This document shows positions 51,675-63,017 of a DNA stretch of 64,000 bases, one piece after another. The notes under the pieces are model-generated. The model saw nothing but the letters and a program-made list of their open reading frames with translations. It made no database searches and was not told the origin of the DNA. The position numbers were made by a program, and so were the translations under genes. The stretch comes from Aradus depressus. Lineage: Eukaryota > Arthropoda > Insecta > Hemiptera > Aradidae. The DNA lies in the NCBI GenBank assembly GCA_963662175.1, contig OY759225.1, positions 16,603,601 through 16,667,600 of the forward strand. Reading direction: 5' to 3'. How positions within the stretch are numbered: the first letter of the stretch is position 1; each line of letters starts with the position of its first letter.

Positions 51675-51840
51675 AATAGTAACAGGTTACAGGTTGGTAT
51701 CTTCAAGCAGGTTAGTAACTTTATCTGCCGGGTTAGTAACTTTATGCAGGTTAGTAACGTTATCTGCTGGGTAAGTAATTTTAAGCAGGTTAATGAAAAA
51801 TAATAAAACAGGTTAATAATAAAGTTAAAACTCAGGTTTA
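51675..51840. repeat. Short minisatellite, GCAGGTTAGTAA unit
   Basis: About six imperfect units of GCAGGTTAGTAACTTTATCT (20-30 bases) occur. A loosely similar piece follows phtf exon 7 near 63272-63315. A C-rich run lies just downstream at 51898-51922. Confidence 0.7.
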
Positions 51841-51989
51841 AGTTACATGATTTTAGAAATAAGTTGAAATTTTCAATGATTTTATGGTCTCGCCCTTCCC
51901 CCCCTCCTCCTCCCCCCCCCCCTTTATATAGATACATCAAATATCCGTATGGTGAAACGTTGGAAATTTTATTACTTTTCTAGCTATAA

Positions 51990-52755
51990 GAAGTATAGGA
52001 ACAGTTATGTAATTGGTCAAAAATTCGATGCGGAGTTTTGAACGGAATTTTTTCCAACCTCTAGATTCCAAATATGAAAAAAAAGTCTGTGAATACGATA
52101 ACTCCCGATAGAATGAAGTGTCGACACGAAATTTCATATGTGAATTCAAAACACCATGAGGACAACACTTATTAATTTTCAGCGGAATGGCAGAAGGGAA
52201 AGACGGTCTCTGATAAGAGAGGCACTCAACTCAAAAAACTCAATAACAATGTAATGAATGAACATGAAATTTCTTATTTAATGGCAAAACCCAATGAGGA
52301 TATAACTTGTCAAGTTTCTGCGATATTGGCTGAAGGGAAGGGGGGGAAAATCGACACAATTTGGTATAATAATTCAAGAGCAATCAATTGTTGAATAACA
52401 ACGGTTGACTGGTTTTGAAGGGGGAGCGAAAAGTTAATTGATTACTTCATTGTGGGGAACTAGGTTAGGTTAGGTTTTGTGACTCATGCCCGGGCTTTAA
52501 CTACGAAGTCATATCGCCTACTACCAGAGCGCTCTTTCGTCATTCTGGTGGACATAAGCCCGACTCTACTATGGGAGTCCTAAATGTTGCCAACCCTAAA
52601 TTTTTATTCATCTAGGGCAGGGGTCTTTAAGGAGTATCTGACATCGTACAGGCTCGGGATCATCGCTTAACGGCCCATCCGAAGGACGGTGTGCTTAAGT
52701 TAGGTTTTTGTGGGGAAGTAGATTGTCGGTGATTCACCAACGATTTGGTTCCTTA
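51990..52755 (-). repeat. R repeat, nearly complete, split by a SINE
   Basis: Starts at the AAGTATAGGAACAGTTATGT end and finishes TGGGGAAGTAGATTGTCGGTG and ATTCACCAACG. A SINE lies at 52460-52707. Confidence 0.75.
52460..52707 (-). mobile_element. SINE, 5'-truncated, with 10-bp duplication
   Basis: TTGTGGGGAA flanks both sides (52450-52459, 52708-52717) inside an R copy. Read inversely it starts at CTTAAGCACACCGTCCTTCG, so the head is lost, and it ends in three AACCT units (AACCTAACCTAACCTAG). This shows SINE activity after the R repeats had spread. Confidence 0.92.
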
Positions 52756-53089
52756 GTATATATGATAGCTAATTTTGTATGTGTTCTACTGTCGTTTATA
52801 GATTCAGTAGTTCAGACTTGGAATCGCGGTAGTTCAGCTTTTGTGTAGCGAATTTAAATTATAATTTTTAAAAAGCGAACATTCCTAGTTTGGCGATTTA
52901 GTTCCGTTTATATTTCGTTGCGATATATTCTGGCAAGCTACCATTCTCGGCTATTGGCCATAATACATGTTTCAATAAATATTCCACAAGGTTCTTCCTT
53001 GTCGTCAGCCTTGTCCATTTTTGAAACGGAAACGGTCTTATACCCAAATACCATTGCTATTTCCAGTTTTATTTTAAAAATAAACCCCA

Positions 53090-53369
53090 CACGAAATAAT
53101 AATTATTTTTTTGCTTTTCCTTCAAAGTCAATCGAAAGTTTGAGCTAAACTTGCTTACATAGTTGCTTCTGAGTCATCTTATTAAATTGTGTATCGATAC
53201 ATTTTGAGTTGAGCCACCTCTGACACCCTCTCTCTTTAGGAATTTACATAGGAAATTTCATGTCAATTTATTACAATGACAGTTATTAATGTTTTTTGTG
53301 TTGAGCCTTCCTCCTAATCCTTCCCATTTTCTCTTTGGCCGATTTGGCTGAAAATCAATAGGTGTCGAT
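53090..53369 (+). repeat. R repeat, left part
   Basis: R blocks up to GCTGAAAATCAATAGGTGTCG are present; the copy resumes at about 54350 after a Penelope-like insertion. Confidence 0.65.
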
Positions 53370-53571
53370 TAATAAAATTAAATTTGTTAATTGTTATTGA
53401 ATAGTTAACAATTTTGTTGCCTTCTCAAAAAATAACAATTAGGAACGTTTCGGGAAGCACTCCCATCATCAGTGTCTATAATACATGTTAACTATTCCTT
53501 ATTTCAATCAGAATATTCCTTTTATAGAACGTATTTATGGAATTAACTTCTATATTGACTACATGTTTATA

Positions 53572-53937
53572 TATGAGGGGTTTGGAGCCAGAGCAGGAAG
53601 AAAATGGCAATTGAAAATTGAGTACATTTTGTTTATCTCCATAAATGGGCCCCAAATATTTATTTATATTTGAAATTTTAGAATAGTATTGGATGAGTGA
53701 TCCCTTTTTGTGTTCTATAAAGTTTTTGAAGGCCGTATGATCCATTGTGACTTTGAAAATATATGCACAAAATACTTGTGGACTAAACTTGAAGTGATGC
53801 TATCTATCACTAAAGTGAAGAAACTAAGTGATCCACACTGGTTTTGAAAAAAGGGAACCTATGCCAACATCAGGATGGTAATAACTCATTTTCCGAAAAA
53901 TTGTGGGTTGGTCCGCTCTGGCTCCAAACTCCTCATA
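53572..53937 (-). mobile_element. MITE with inverted ends, copy 2
   Basis: Second copy of the element at 22862-23250 in opposite orientation. TA is at both flanks. The left terminus has lost about 22 internal bases, so the inverted ends match over about 22 bases here. It lies at the centre of a larger palindrome, a favoured cruciform site. Confidence 0.85.
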
Positions 53938-54119
53938 TAGAAGTCGATTCAATAAATATCTTCTATAAAAGGATGATTCTGAATGACAGAAGGAATAGTT
54001 AACACGAAGAACAAAAATGTTGACGGGAGTGCTTCCCGAAACGTTTGTAATAGCTATTTTTTGAGAGGGCAGAAAATGAATGGGAGAAGTGATGCTGTAA
54101 TAATATATTAAACATGAAT

Positions 54120-54240
54120 ATCACCTTACATAACCCAAAAAGTAAAAATAAATATATATATATATATTTCTATTATTACCTTCTGCTTAGTAGTGACCGG
54201 AAGAAGGGACGTGTAAGTGTCCCGAAATATTGTCCAAAAA
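54120..54240 (+). mobile_element. Penelope-like end with hammerhead-like motif
   Basis: (TA)-rich stretch, then GACCGGAAGAAGGGACGTG, TAAGTGTCCCGAAATATTG. GGGACGTGUAAGUGUCCC forms a stem just before GAAA. Similar to 22580-22800 and 25560-25760. Confidence 0.5.
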
Positions 54241-54349
54241 AATAAGAAGACACCTCTGATAGAAATGCCGAAAACAACCAACAGTGGAACATCCCAGAGA
54301 AGTTTAAGAAAGTTTTTTACCAGTTTTTCCAGTAATAAAATCACCTGGT

Positions 54350-54505
54350 GAATGATACTTTATGAGGATTCTGGATACAAATATAAAATGTCGTATCGAT
54401 ACATTTGTTCTGTCGTGAGTTATCGTGTTCAAAGGCTCAATTAATTTTTATTCATTTTTGGAATCAGAACTTTGACCGACTCGTTTAGCTGGGGAAGTAA
54501 AGAAA
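54350..54505 (+). repeat. R repeat, right part
   Basis: Continues the copy begun at 53090: TTTATGAGGATTCTGGATAC, TCTGTCGTGAGTTATCGTG and AGCTGGGGAAGTAAAG. Confidence 0.65.
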
Positions 54506-54579
54506 AAATGGTGCCAACATAGCACTTTCTTATGTAGATATAATTTCCTTAAATTTGTGTTGCGAAAAAAATTTATATT

Positions 54580-54640
54580 GTCAATAATGACATTTATTTC
54601 CATTTAACCATAACATTGGATAGGTCATATGAAGGTCAAC
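54580..54640 (-). mobile_element. LINE 3'-tail fragment
   Basis: AATAATGACATTTATTTCCA and TTTAACCATAACATT, the inverse of the tail at 23400-23455. Confidence 0.5.
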
Positions 54641-54809
54641 ATTCCCTTCTCAAGTCCGAATGTGAGAATGTCACTTCTACTAAGCGGAAATAGTTCCAGG
54701 TGACCTAAATAGGAATCTGGTTTAGAAACGTTTTAATAACTCAATTTTGGTTGCTAACCAACTCTAGTCACTTGTCACTTTAATAGAAGTGTTCGGTACT
54801 TTTCGTTCC

Positions 54810-55375
54810 TCCTTCAAAATCAGTCTGCCGTTTGTTCTAATATTCAATATTACATAGGGGCACCTAAAGCCTTATACTAACTTTAAAATAAATAAATTAT
54901 AAGTATAATAATAACTAATATATAATAATGAATTCCAGTATATAGTAATAAATGCCGAAAAATTCATTACATTCTCCATTCTCCCCTTTGACCGATTTGA
55001 CTGAAAATCGATGGTGATGTCCTTATGGGGTTTTGGTATCACATATAAAATTTTGTATCGATAGTTATCAGAGTTTTCATTGTGTCGATAAATGCATTCT
55101 ATCGACAGTTATCAGAGTTTTTATGTTAATCCTGCCACCTAATCCCCCTCTTCCCTTTGATTGATTTGGCTGAGAAACAAGAGGTGTCGCCATTAGAGTG
55201 TCCTGGATACATATATAAATTATATATTTTTGTGTCGGATACATTCATTCTATTGAGAGATGTATATTTTTAAAATATATATTTAGAATATGGAAAATGT
55301 GAAATTCCGTTGAAAACTCATCAATTTTTTGACTGATAACATAACTTCCCCTATATTCCTTATAACTGGGGATAT
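54810..55375 (+). repeat. R repeat, nearly complete
   Basis: From TCGTTCCTCCTTCAAAATCA through two CTATCGACAGTTATCAGAG-type blocks to CATAACTTCCCCTATATTCC. Confidence 0.65.
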
Positions 55376-56219
55376 AAAAACAATTTGCTATGAAAACTAT
55401 TTATGTTTTTGTATAAAACAATGTCTGGTATAATTGATTCGATCTCACTTTATTTAGATTTTGAAATGTTGTAACCTTGAAGAACTCGTGTGCTCTCTGT
55501 CATTCAGACACTAAAATATATCATTTTGTGACTTCTTAAAAAAGAAAAAAAAAATTGAAGGCCTTTTCAGGATGCCTCATTTGAATTTCCTAGCCGTTTT
55601 AGCATTGTCAAGATTGTCCAAGATATTGCAAAAAATCTTGTGATCCATCTCAAAGTGCCTTTGAATTAGATCATTCTTGTGGGGGTTGAGCCTTTTAAAG
55701 ACATTTAACTCTTCAAGAAACTGGTTATTAACAATTATTATTAAATATTTAAATGTTCAAAGGGCCTAAACGTATTATGTGACATAGAGTGGTTTGTTAC
55801 TATTAAATGTAACCACGTATGCTTCCTGTACTAACGTATAGAATTTTAATGACTCAAATGGCATTTTAATATCTTTAATAACATATTATGCATGCATATA
55901 TACACATTTAATAACGAGTTTTGTTAGTTTTGATAATGTATTGATAAGCGTTAACAAAATGAAATAAATATTTCGTTGAAGACCTAAGGGCAATCATTGT
56001 TTGTGTACAAATCGCATTCATCAAGAGAAAATACTATTTTTTAAAGATATTTAAATACTTATAAGTATTTAAAATTTTGATTAAAGCAATATAAATATAT
56101 CATTTTTACTTAATTTCGTAGGAATAATGACTTACGAGTTTGATAAAAACTTAAAAAGTCAATATTCTTTGGCTAACCTAGAAGAAATTAAGACAGACGA
56201 TTTAAGAAAGATTCTGCTT
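55376..56219. other. Intron 5 sequence without recognised content
   Basis: AT-rich; no ORF above 60 codons and no repeat family recognised. Confidence 0.5.
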
Positions 56220-56660
56220 CCTCGGCTATCAGGAGTATAAAGGAAGTTATTTAATCAGCCAAAAATTCGATGCAAAATTTTCAACGGAAGTTCATGTTTT
56301 CCGATCTCCAGATTCCAAATAAAAAAAAAAAAAAAAAAAACAACACGATGACTCCCGATAGAATGTATGTATCGATTGCCGTTGTCTGTCGCCACACCAT
56401 ATTTGAATTCAAAACCTCATCAGGACCTTATTAATTTTTAGCTAATTCGGCAGAAGGGAATGAGGGCCTTAAGTCAAAAACCTCAATAACTGCCGATGTA
56501 ATGCATTTATAGACACAAAATTTAGTATGAGGATTTAGAAGCTCCTATGTAAATCAATTGTTGGAAATTAGCGCAAATGGTCGACTGGTTTTGGAGAGAA
56601 AGCGAAAATTTAAGTGATACATTCGTTCTGGGGAAGTAACTTCTGGTGATTCACCAACTA
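56220..56660 (-). repeat. R repeat, nearly complete
   Basis: From CTATCAGGAGTATAAAGGAAG to GGGGAAGTAACTTCTGGTGAT and TCACCAAC. It contains a run of about 20 A at 56322-56340. Confidence 0.7.
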
Positions 56661-56929
56661 ATTTTATTATATTCATTTTCCTATTCTATTTAGGATTCCC
56701 TTTCGAGGTCCCTTTGAAAATGTTTTATTCCTTCAACAGAATCTAAATTAAATCTATTTTCTATTTTTCGTGACGTACCTACGTGATTTCTTTTCAACAT
56801 CGTCTACGTACCTTAAATAAAAATTTCAAGTAGTATTCTAATAAACTTCAAGAATTATCTTATCACAAGATTTGCTTTGTTGTTGTTCTTTTTTTGTTTT
56901 ATCTTACCTCAACAAATGCGAATACTAAA

Positions 56930-57165
56930 ATTATGTAACAAAATGTAAGGAATATCGCAAAAATATTTAAAAATGTTATTTATTTCTATTTATGGTTCTA
57001 TTCTGTTGTAAAGAGAAAGCTGATGATGTTTTTATTGTGACCGATCCCAAAAATGTAATCCTACATGAAACAAAAATTTAAGGAATATCCCATGAATATT
57101 AAAAAATGTTATTATATTTCTATTTTGTTGTAATGAGAAAGCTGCTCATGTTTTTGGAACTGACT
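56930..57165. repeat. Tandem duplication, ~125-bp unit
   Basis: AAGGAATATCGCAAAAATAT ... GAGAAAGCTGATGATGTTTTT is followed by a diverged second copy, AAGGAATATCCCATGAATAT ... GAGAAAGCTGCTCATGTTTTT. It lies immediately upstream of exon 5. Confidence 0.7.
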
Positions 57166-57231
57166 AAAAAAATCCACCAGGGGCTGATATTACTACTTCA
57201 TTATAATTTTATTTTTTATTTTATTTTTCAG

Positions 57232-57319
57232 TTGGAGATAAGCAGTCTGAATCAGTAGAGCATCTTGGAGGAATTTGTGATTCGACGAGCAAGTTTAGCA
57301 AAAGGGTCAGATTAAGAAA
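57232..57319 (+). CDS. phtf: phtf coding exon 5 (probable)
   Basis: Acceptor TTTTTCAG ends at 57231; donor GTATGT at 57320. Entered in the phase left by exon 4 (A + TT gives Ile182), it encodes GDKQSESVEHLGGICDSTSK and FSKRVRLRK, then two bases of the next codon. It is open, has good splice sites, and joins in frame at both sides. This part of PHTF is a poorly conserved hydrophilic linker, so homology does not confirm it independently. The intron before it is 18.7 kb. Confidence 0.72.
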
Positions 57320-57764
57320 GTATGTTTTTTGTTATTTTTTTTTTCACTTTCCCATAGGGATTGTAATATAATCATGACACAATTTGAATTTGGGATTTTT
57401 TCGTTTTTTTTCTTTTTTTTTTTTTTCATGTTTGAGGACTTCCAGAAACAAAATGAGACAATTTAGTTCGATTATGACCAGATTTGGTGTATTATGGTTG
57501 TACTCTTTATTTAGGCCGTAACTAAGCAAAACTATCAAGCGGTTTTGAGATTCTGCTACGGTTTGTTTCAGTTGAACTGTCTTAGAGCGTTGAAGTTTTG
57601 ATAATTTAGATCGTTAGTTTTCATGTGCCTTTAAAAATCCTTGTCCAATATTGAAGAGGACGGTCTCCCATACATATACACTAATTTCGGTTAAATAAAT
57701 TAAAAAAAATAATTTATAATGAAAAGTACTGTTGCCGTGACCGAATGACAACTTATAGTTAGTT

Positions 57765-58032
57765 ATTGTATCTCATGCCCAGGTTTTCACTACTTCATAT
57801 CGCCTACTACCAGAGCGCTCTTTTGACGATGATTGCGATTTTACTGTGGAGTCCTTTTGCCTACCCATGTTTATTCACCTTTTTTAACGAGCATCTGACA
57901 CCATACAGGCTCGGGCCCATCGCTCGACGTCCAATTCGAAATAATTTTACCTCCCATATATGAAACCTAAGGGCCTCGATGGTTTCTAATCCGCGATTTT
58001 GAGTTCAGTGGGACGCTATCTCTCTAACAGCT
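57765..58032 (-). mobile_element. tRNA-derived SINE, degenerate
   Basis: Recognisable minus-strand blocks include CTCATGCCCAGG, ATATCGCCTACTACCAGAGC, ACAGGCTCGGGCCCATCGCT and a decayed head near 57995-58030. Many small deletions indicate an old copy. Confidence 0.75.
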
Positions 58033-58204
58033 GAGACGAATTATTTTTAAACAAATTTTTTATTAGTATTTTATTGTATTAAAATGTATTTATTGAAATC
58101 AGGACATCTAAAACTTATTTATTGCCCTATGTGAAAGCTTTGTTTAATTTTTTATGATTTCTGCAGTTTCTTTAACTCGAAACACTTGCAGGTAACCAAA
58201 ATGT

Positions 58205-58925
58205 TTCTGCGCATTTGAAAACCACTCCGTTAACTTATTCAAGCGAATAGTAAAAAAAAAAAAATTCTTTCTGTCCGTTCATGTGTGTGTCTGTGAACAC
58301 GATAACTTTCGATATAATGAATGTATCGACACGAATTTTATATGTGTATCCAGATACCTTTAAGGACATCTATTGATTTTCAGTCAAATCGGTCAAAGGG
58401 AAGAGTGCGTTTAGGTGGGAGGCTTAACATAACAACTGTAATTACTGTTGTTGTAATGAATGTATTAACACGAACATTCATTTGCAAGTTGATAGATCTA
58501 TAGGGACGACACCTATTAATTTTCAGCGAGATCAGTCGAAAGGGAGGGGGGGCACAACATTTAATATGAGGATTCTGAAGCCACTATCTAAATCAAATAT
58601 TGAGTTTTAGACCAAACGGTCGATTGGGATTAGATTTGGAGGGAAAGGTTAGGTTAGGTTTTATGACTCATGCCAGGGCTTTAACTACGAGGTCATATCG
58701 CCTACTACCAGAGCGCACTTTCGTCACTCTGGTGACATGAGCCCGACTCTAGTGTGGGAGTCCTAAATTTTGCCTATCCTAAATTTTTATTCACCTAGGG
58801 CAGGGGTCTTTAACGAGTACCTGACAGAAGAGTCCCATCCGAAGGACGGCGTGCTTAAGTTGAAGGGAAAGTGAAAACATATTATTGATTAATTTGTGTT
58901 GGGGAAGTACATAGGCGGTGTGTTT
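58205..58925 (-). repeat. R repeat, nearly complete, split by a SINE
   Basis: CACGATAACTTTCGATATAA through AACGGTCGATTGGGATTAG, then resuming after the SINE to TGGGGAAGTACATAGGCGGTG. Confidence 0.7.
58648..58860 (-). mobile_element. SINE, 5'-truncated, with short duplication
   Basis: AGGGAAAG flanks both sides (58640-58647 and 58864-58871; the longer 10-mers differ by one base). The CCTAA-type tail is at the left (GTTAGGTTAGGTTTTATG). An internal deletion removes ACATCGTACAGGCTCGGGAC. Confidence 0.88.
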
Positions 58926-59062
58926 TAAGTCGATTCAGAATTATGTTTTTAACAAATTTACATTTTGTTTTACGTCGTTTGTTTGGAAGTTACCAACAGG
59001 AAAAATAATTTTAAACTATTTCTGAAAGCTGTTTATTATTTCAATCTTATATATACTCTTAA

Positions 59063-59380
59063 TAAGGGCGCCGGTAGCTCAGTGGTATGCGTGCTTGTCT
59101 TCTTCAAGAATGTGGGTTCGAAACCCGACCGAGGCCCTTAGTTTATTTTATCTGGGAGGTAAAATAAACTTAAGCACGCCGTCCTTCGGATGGTCCCGAG
59201 CCTGTACGATGTCAGGTACTCGTTAAAGACCCCAGCCCTAGGTGAATTTAGGGTAGGCAAAATTTAGAACTCCCACAGTAGAGTCGGGCTCATGTCCACC
59301 AGAGTGACGAAAGAGCACTCTGGTAGTAGGCGATATGACTTCGTAGTTAAAGCCCGGGCATGAGTCATAAAACCTAACCT
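59063..59380 (+). mobile_element. tRNA-derived SINE, full length, with 12-bp duplication
   Basis: Head GGGCGCCGGTAGCTCAGTGG, B box GGGTTCGAAACCC, core with a 12-base deletion, body, and end AAAACCTAACCT. Flanks ATATACTCTTAA (59051-59062) and ATATCCTCTTAA (59381-59392) match at 11 of 12. Confidence 0.92.
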
Positions 59381-60090
59381 ATATCCTCTTAAAAAACATT
59401 GTAAAATGGAATAGTTGATTCCTATTGTTTTGTAAAGTAACCCAAGCTATGGACGAGGGGAGCCTGTTAAGACACCTCGTGTATACCTGTTAGCGAATGT
59501 AATGATACATGTTTTATTATGTTATCGTGTCTCATTTCTGTTGTAGACGTTTACTCTATTATCTATTTGCGAATACATGTTTGCGATCTGTATCAATATA
59601 GTATAGTGGATGCACTAATAAAAACAAAGAACTAGTTTATATTGTCTAATTCCACAATTTAAACATATTTTTCAAGCAATCCTCAGGAATAGGATTTTGA
59701 AATTGTTTTTCGTAATGAACAACGTAACTTCTGACCAAACTAAACCAAACTAAAGAAATTGTAAACTTACCTGAGGCTGTAAACTCCCCTCCCCCAAGGG
59801 AAATTCTCCTGTCTCAACGGAAAATTCTAACTGAAAATATTTGGGTTTAAATCCTTAACTTCAAAAAAAAAAAAAAATTATTTTCTTGCTATTATTTTTT
59901 CATGTTTTTGTTTAAAACATTTTCCGTTAAGACAGCAAAACTTCTCTTGGGGTTGGAGAGTCTGTCACAGGCAATTTCAGAATTCTGTAAGTATGCCAAC
60001 TTAGCAAATTTGTTACTTATGAACTTAATATAAACGGAAACCGGTACACTTTATGTATATATTTTTTATGTTTTTTTAGTATTTGTTAAG

Positions 60091-60160
60091 TCGTGACTGA
60101 AGATGGTAGCAAGACCAAAAGTACTCACATATAGGTATTGCTACCACCATATATTATATA
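60091..60160 (+). mobile_element. Penelope-like end fragment
   Basis: TTGTTAAGTCGTGACTGAAG, ATGGTAGCAAGACC and AAAAGTACTC match the right arm at 49665-49712. Confidence 0.5.
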
Positions 60161-60164
60161 TATA

Positions 60165-61064
60165 AATAAAACAAGCTTATTTTTTGAAATGTTGTCTATT
60201 CCACTAAAGATATTTATAAAAATACAACTACCGGTTTCGGCTTCACACCATCGTCAGGTCTAGTTATGAACTAAGTTAGTTTGCAGAGTGCGACCCCTCC
60301 AATGCCTCTCTGGTGAAAGGTGCCACTTCAATTAGGGAATCCCCCGGCTTAACCGTTAGCTACATCATGAAATATTTGACATAACACTAATTTTTCTTAA
60401 ATTACATAAAATAACATCTTTTGACTAATAAGTAAAAAATAAAAATAAAAAACATAACAGATAATAACATATATATGGAAACCTATAATAATAACAGATA
60501 ATAACAAACATAGGTATATGTGGAAATAGGACCAGTTCAGGGTTTTAGCAAAGGGGAATAGTTAAAATAAATTTGGTCATTCATACAGATGTTCCTTTTG
60601 GTAGCTTTATTTATTTCTAATTGTTCTAGGCTATTAAGTAGCCTGCTTTTAGAGCAACAATGGAGATATTTTATGCCTGTAGATGGGTCAAAAGTGTGGC
60701 TATTGTCGATAATGTGAGTCGCGAATGTAGAACGGTTGCCTCGGTTCTTTATTTCGGCTGTGTGTTCCTTGATCCTGTCTTTAAAACGACGTCCCGTCTG
60801 TCCAATGTATAATTGACTGCACGTCGCGCACTCTAAGCTGTAAACTCCGCTTTTATTCTCAATATCGGTTTTGTCCCTACCTCTCTCTAAGCACTGGCTT
60901 ATGGGATTGATAGTTTTAAACCCGATATTAAAACTTTCTTTTTTTAACAATTTCCCTACTTTCTCTGAAATTTTTCCGTAATAGGTTAAGCTCACCCATC
61001 TATTATTGGAGTCTATATTTAGTTTTTCTAGTTTGGTCAGTTTATTCCTAAAATTATGAGTTTT
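60165..61064 (-). mobile_element. Penelope-like element, 5'-truncated 3' part
   Basis: It contains the GIY-YIG endonuclease end of the coding region (to 60537) and about 370 bases of 3' sequence. That ends in a hammerhead-like motif (60231-60258) and CTTTAGTGGAATAGACAACA. RT is absent. The 3' segment recurs at 15940-16070. Confidence 0.8.
60537..61064 (-). pseudogene. Penelope-like GIY-YIG endonuclease, N-terminally truncated
   Basis: The open minus-strand frame runs from about 61064 (no ATG; the first is at 60995) to TGA 60537. The N-terminal ~60 residues match the linker between RT and endonuclease (ISEKVGKLLKKESFNIGFKT). The GIY-YIG core follows: GVYSLECATCSQLYIGQTGR, where GVY and YIG are the name motif, then RFKDRIKEHTAEIKN, ATHIIDNSHTF, and the C-terminal LLNSLEQLEINKA with the catalytic Glu. 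A C-x2-C between GVY and YIG is typical of Penelope enzymes. The domain is uninterrupted, but the RT half is missing, so the element cannot move alone. A separate short host gene is unlikely given the 3' repeat. Confidence 0.85.
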
Positions 61065-61079
61065 GCCCCCCTATTATAT

Positions 61080-61569
61080 ATATTGTGTGAAGTAGTCAAT
61101 ATTTATAGAAACATACGTTTTCTTTATTTTTTACTTATGTATTTGTTAGGTTTAACCTTAACTTTTCTCTCTAATTAAAAACGTCTTATTTTGCCATTAC
61201 ACTCTTTGTTTATTTGCATTTAGCTTTCAGGCAATAGTCGTATTAAATATCCGATTATCCAAGTCATACATTTTGCGTTTAGAAATTGCAAGGATGTCCA
61301 GAACAGACTAGATCTGATTTGACTTTTTTGGGGGGGGGATTGATATTTTGAAATTGTCGGCTAACATACAAACAGGCGCTCAATTTCATTTATTAATTTG
61401 ATTTGCGTATTTTGAATTAGCGTTGCACTGCAATATTTGTCAGATTAGAATTTTGGATATGTCTCCAGTTGCTCGTATTCCCATATTCCTTACATTTTTT
61501 TTACAATGTTTACTTTTAATTGAAGTTTGTCTAAAGAGAACTTTTGTATTATTGATTTGACCAATTCAG
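61080..61569 (+). other. phtf: End of intron 6, no feature recognised
   Basis: AT-rich sequence with a G8-9 run near 61331. The pyrimidine tract before exon 6 is weak (TTGACCAATTCAG). Confidence 0.5.
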
Positions 61570-61707
61570 ATTGTCATTTGAGGAGAGTCTGAAGTCATCA
61601 GTACGTAGACGACGTTGTGTCGCCTGGGATACAAGTCCTATCAAAGAACCAGTAGGACTCACTCCTGAAGAGGTTGAAGACAAACTCTCTCTAGACCTTC
61701 AACCAGG
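61570..61707 (+). CDS. phtf: phtf coding exon 6
   Basis: Acceptor CAATTCAG ends at 61569; donor GTATTG at 61708. The first base completes Lys211. Residues 212-256 read LSFEESLKSSVRRRRCVAWD, TSPIKEPVGL, then the acidic TPEEVEDKLSLDLQPG, with two bases left over. It is hydrophilic and in frame with both neighbours. It probably corresponds to the charged cytosolic linker of PHTF proteins; sequence similarity to vertebrates is low here. Confidence 0.78.
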
Positions 61708-62126
61708 GTATTGTTTCAATTCTGTTAAACTTGCTGTCTTCCTCTCCAGATGTCTTCCTTTTTTTTTTTTTTTTCCTCATCCGTAGATTGTGTTTTTTTT
61801 TGTTTTCTTTTTACATCCGTTCTCTGTGATTCTGTCTTATCATCCCGCCTCTATTTCAGTCCTTTTTTTTTTTTATTTAAATAAACTAGCTATGAATTGT
61901 ATCTTCACACTCTTGGAAGAATTTTATTTTAAGTGTTTTCTTCTACTTTCATTATAATAACATTAAACCTTAGTTTATAGTGCTTTAAGTCTCGCCTACT
62001 TATTCCATAAAATATATTTGCAGAGGCTCATCTTGAGAAGTGCAATAATTGAAAAGTCCAATCCAATGTCAAAAATATGCACGATTTGCAATGCAACGAG
62101 AATTAAATATTTTCCAAAAAAATATT

Positions 62127-62317
62127 AGTTATTATGAATCATTCCCGGGCGTTAACTATAAGGTCGCCTACAACCAGAGAGCTCTTTCGTCACTCTTATT
62201 GACTTGAGCCCGACTCCTACTATAAGTACTCCTAAATTAAGGGGCTCAGACGGGTTACGAACCCGCGATCTTGAGCTCAGTAAGGAAGCACGCATACCAC
62301 TGCGCTACCGGCGCCCT
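62127..62317 (-). mobile_element. tRNA-derived SINE, core deleted
   Basis: The head is good (GGGCGCCGGTAGCGCAGTGG, with B box GGGTTCGTAACCC). The core from the CGTCCTTCGG block to the TAGGTGAATA block is deleted, joining head to tail. Confidence 0.85.
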
Positions 62318-62544
62318 CAACGGTACTAGATAGAGTCTAAGGTGTTAGTGTTTCAATATTCTCAAAATGGGTTCTAGAGTGCATAGTTTTTCGACTAGAG
62401 ACAAGACATTTTTGTACGCGAACGTGTTAAGGTAGTGCAAAATACATATATAGCAATGGAAAAAAATTGCGAAACCTGCACCAGAAATATATGCAAAAAT
62501 GTGGTACACTTCAAAAATAATATTTTTCAATAAATACAAATGAA

Positions 62545-62712
62545 TCTACTTCCCTTTGGCCGATTTGGCTGAAAATTAATGTGTCGTCTTTGGATACATA
62601 TATAAAATTTCGTGTCAATACATTCTTTTTATCGTGTTCACAGACACACATTTTCATTTTTGAAATAAGTGGTCGGAAAACATGAAATTCCGTTGAAAAC
62701 TCAACATCGAGG
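62545..62712 (+). repeat. R repeat fragment
   Basis: TACTTCCCTTTGGCCGATTT, CATTCTTTTTATCGTGTTCA and GAAATTCCGTTGAAAACTCA, breaking off into a SINE tail. Confidence 0.65.
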
Positions 62713-62783
62713 GACGAAAGAGCGCTCTGGTAGTATGCTATATGACCGATAGTTGAAGCCCGGGCATGAGTATTAATAACTAA
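62712..62783 (+). mobile_element. SINE tail fragment
   Basis: GACGAAAGAGCGCTCTGGTA through AAGCCCGGGCATGAG. It is joined directly to the R fragment and has no CCTAA end. Confidence 0.75.
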
Positions 62784-63017
62784 CTATTAACACATTGTTA
62801 TGCTATCGTCGCCTACCCTTCAATGACAATAATTTTTCATCTCATTAATTAAATTTTTGTTTTCTACTGCTCGCTCAGTACAAAAATAAAATATGTATTG
62901 CGTAAAATGTTTAGGTCATCCGCAAACTGATGGGTTTCTTTATTTGATGATCTATAGACAAGAAAAATCTGCGTCATTAAAGAAGATAATTTACGGAGTA
63001 TGTTGTTTTGTGTCTAG

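Larger units (their letters stand above)
53379..54332. mobile_element. Penelope-like foldback insertion with hammerhead-like motifs
   Basis: TAATAAAAT at 53370-53378 and 54333-54341 flanks a 954-bp insert in an R copy. Within it, arms 53420-53553 and 53937-54069 are inverted repeats (CTCAAAAAATA, GTTTCGGGAAGCACTCCC, TTAACTATTCCTT, CCTTTTATAGAA). The left arm, read on the minus strand, contains CTGATGATGGGAGTGCTTCC followed by CGAAACG. A MITE fills the centre. The right end carries another motif (54120-54240). No RT coding remains. Confidence 0.7.
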
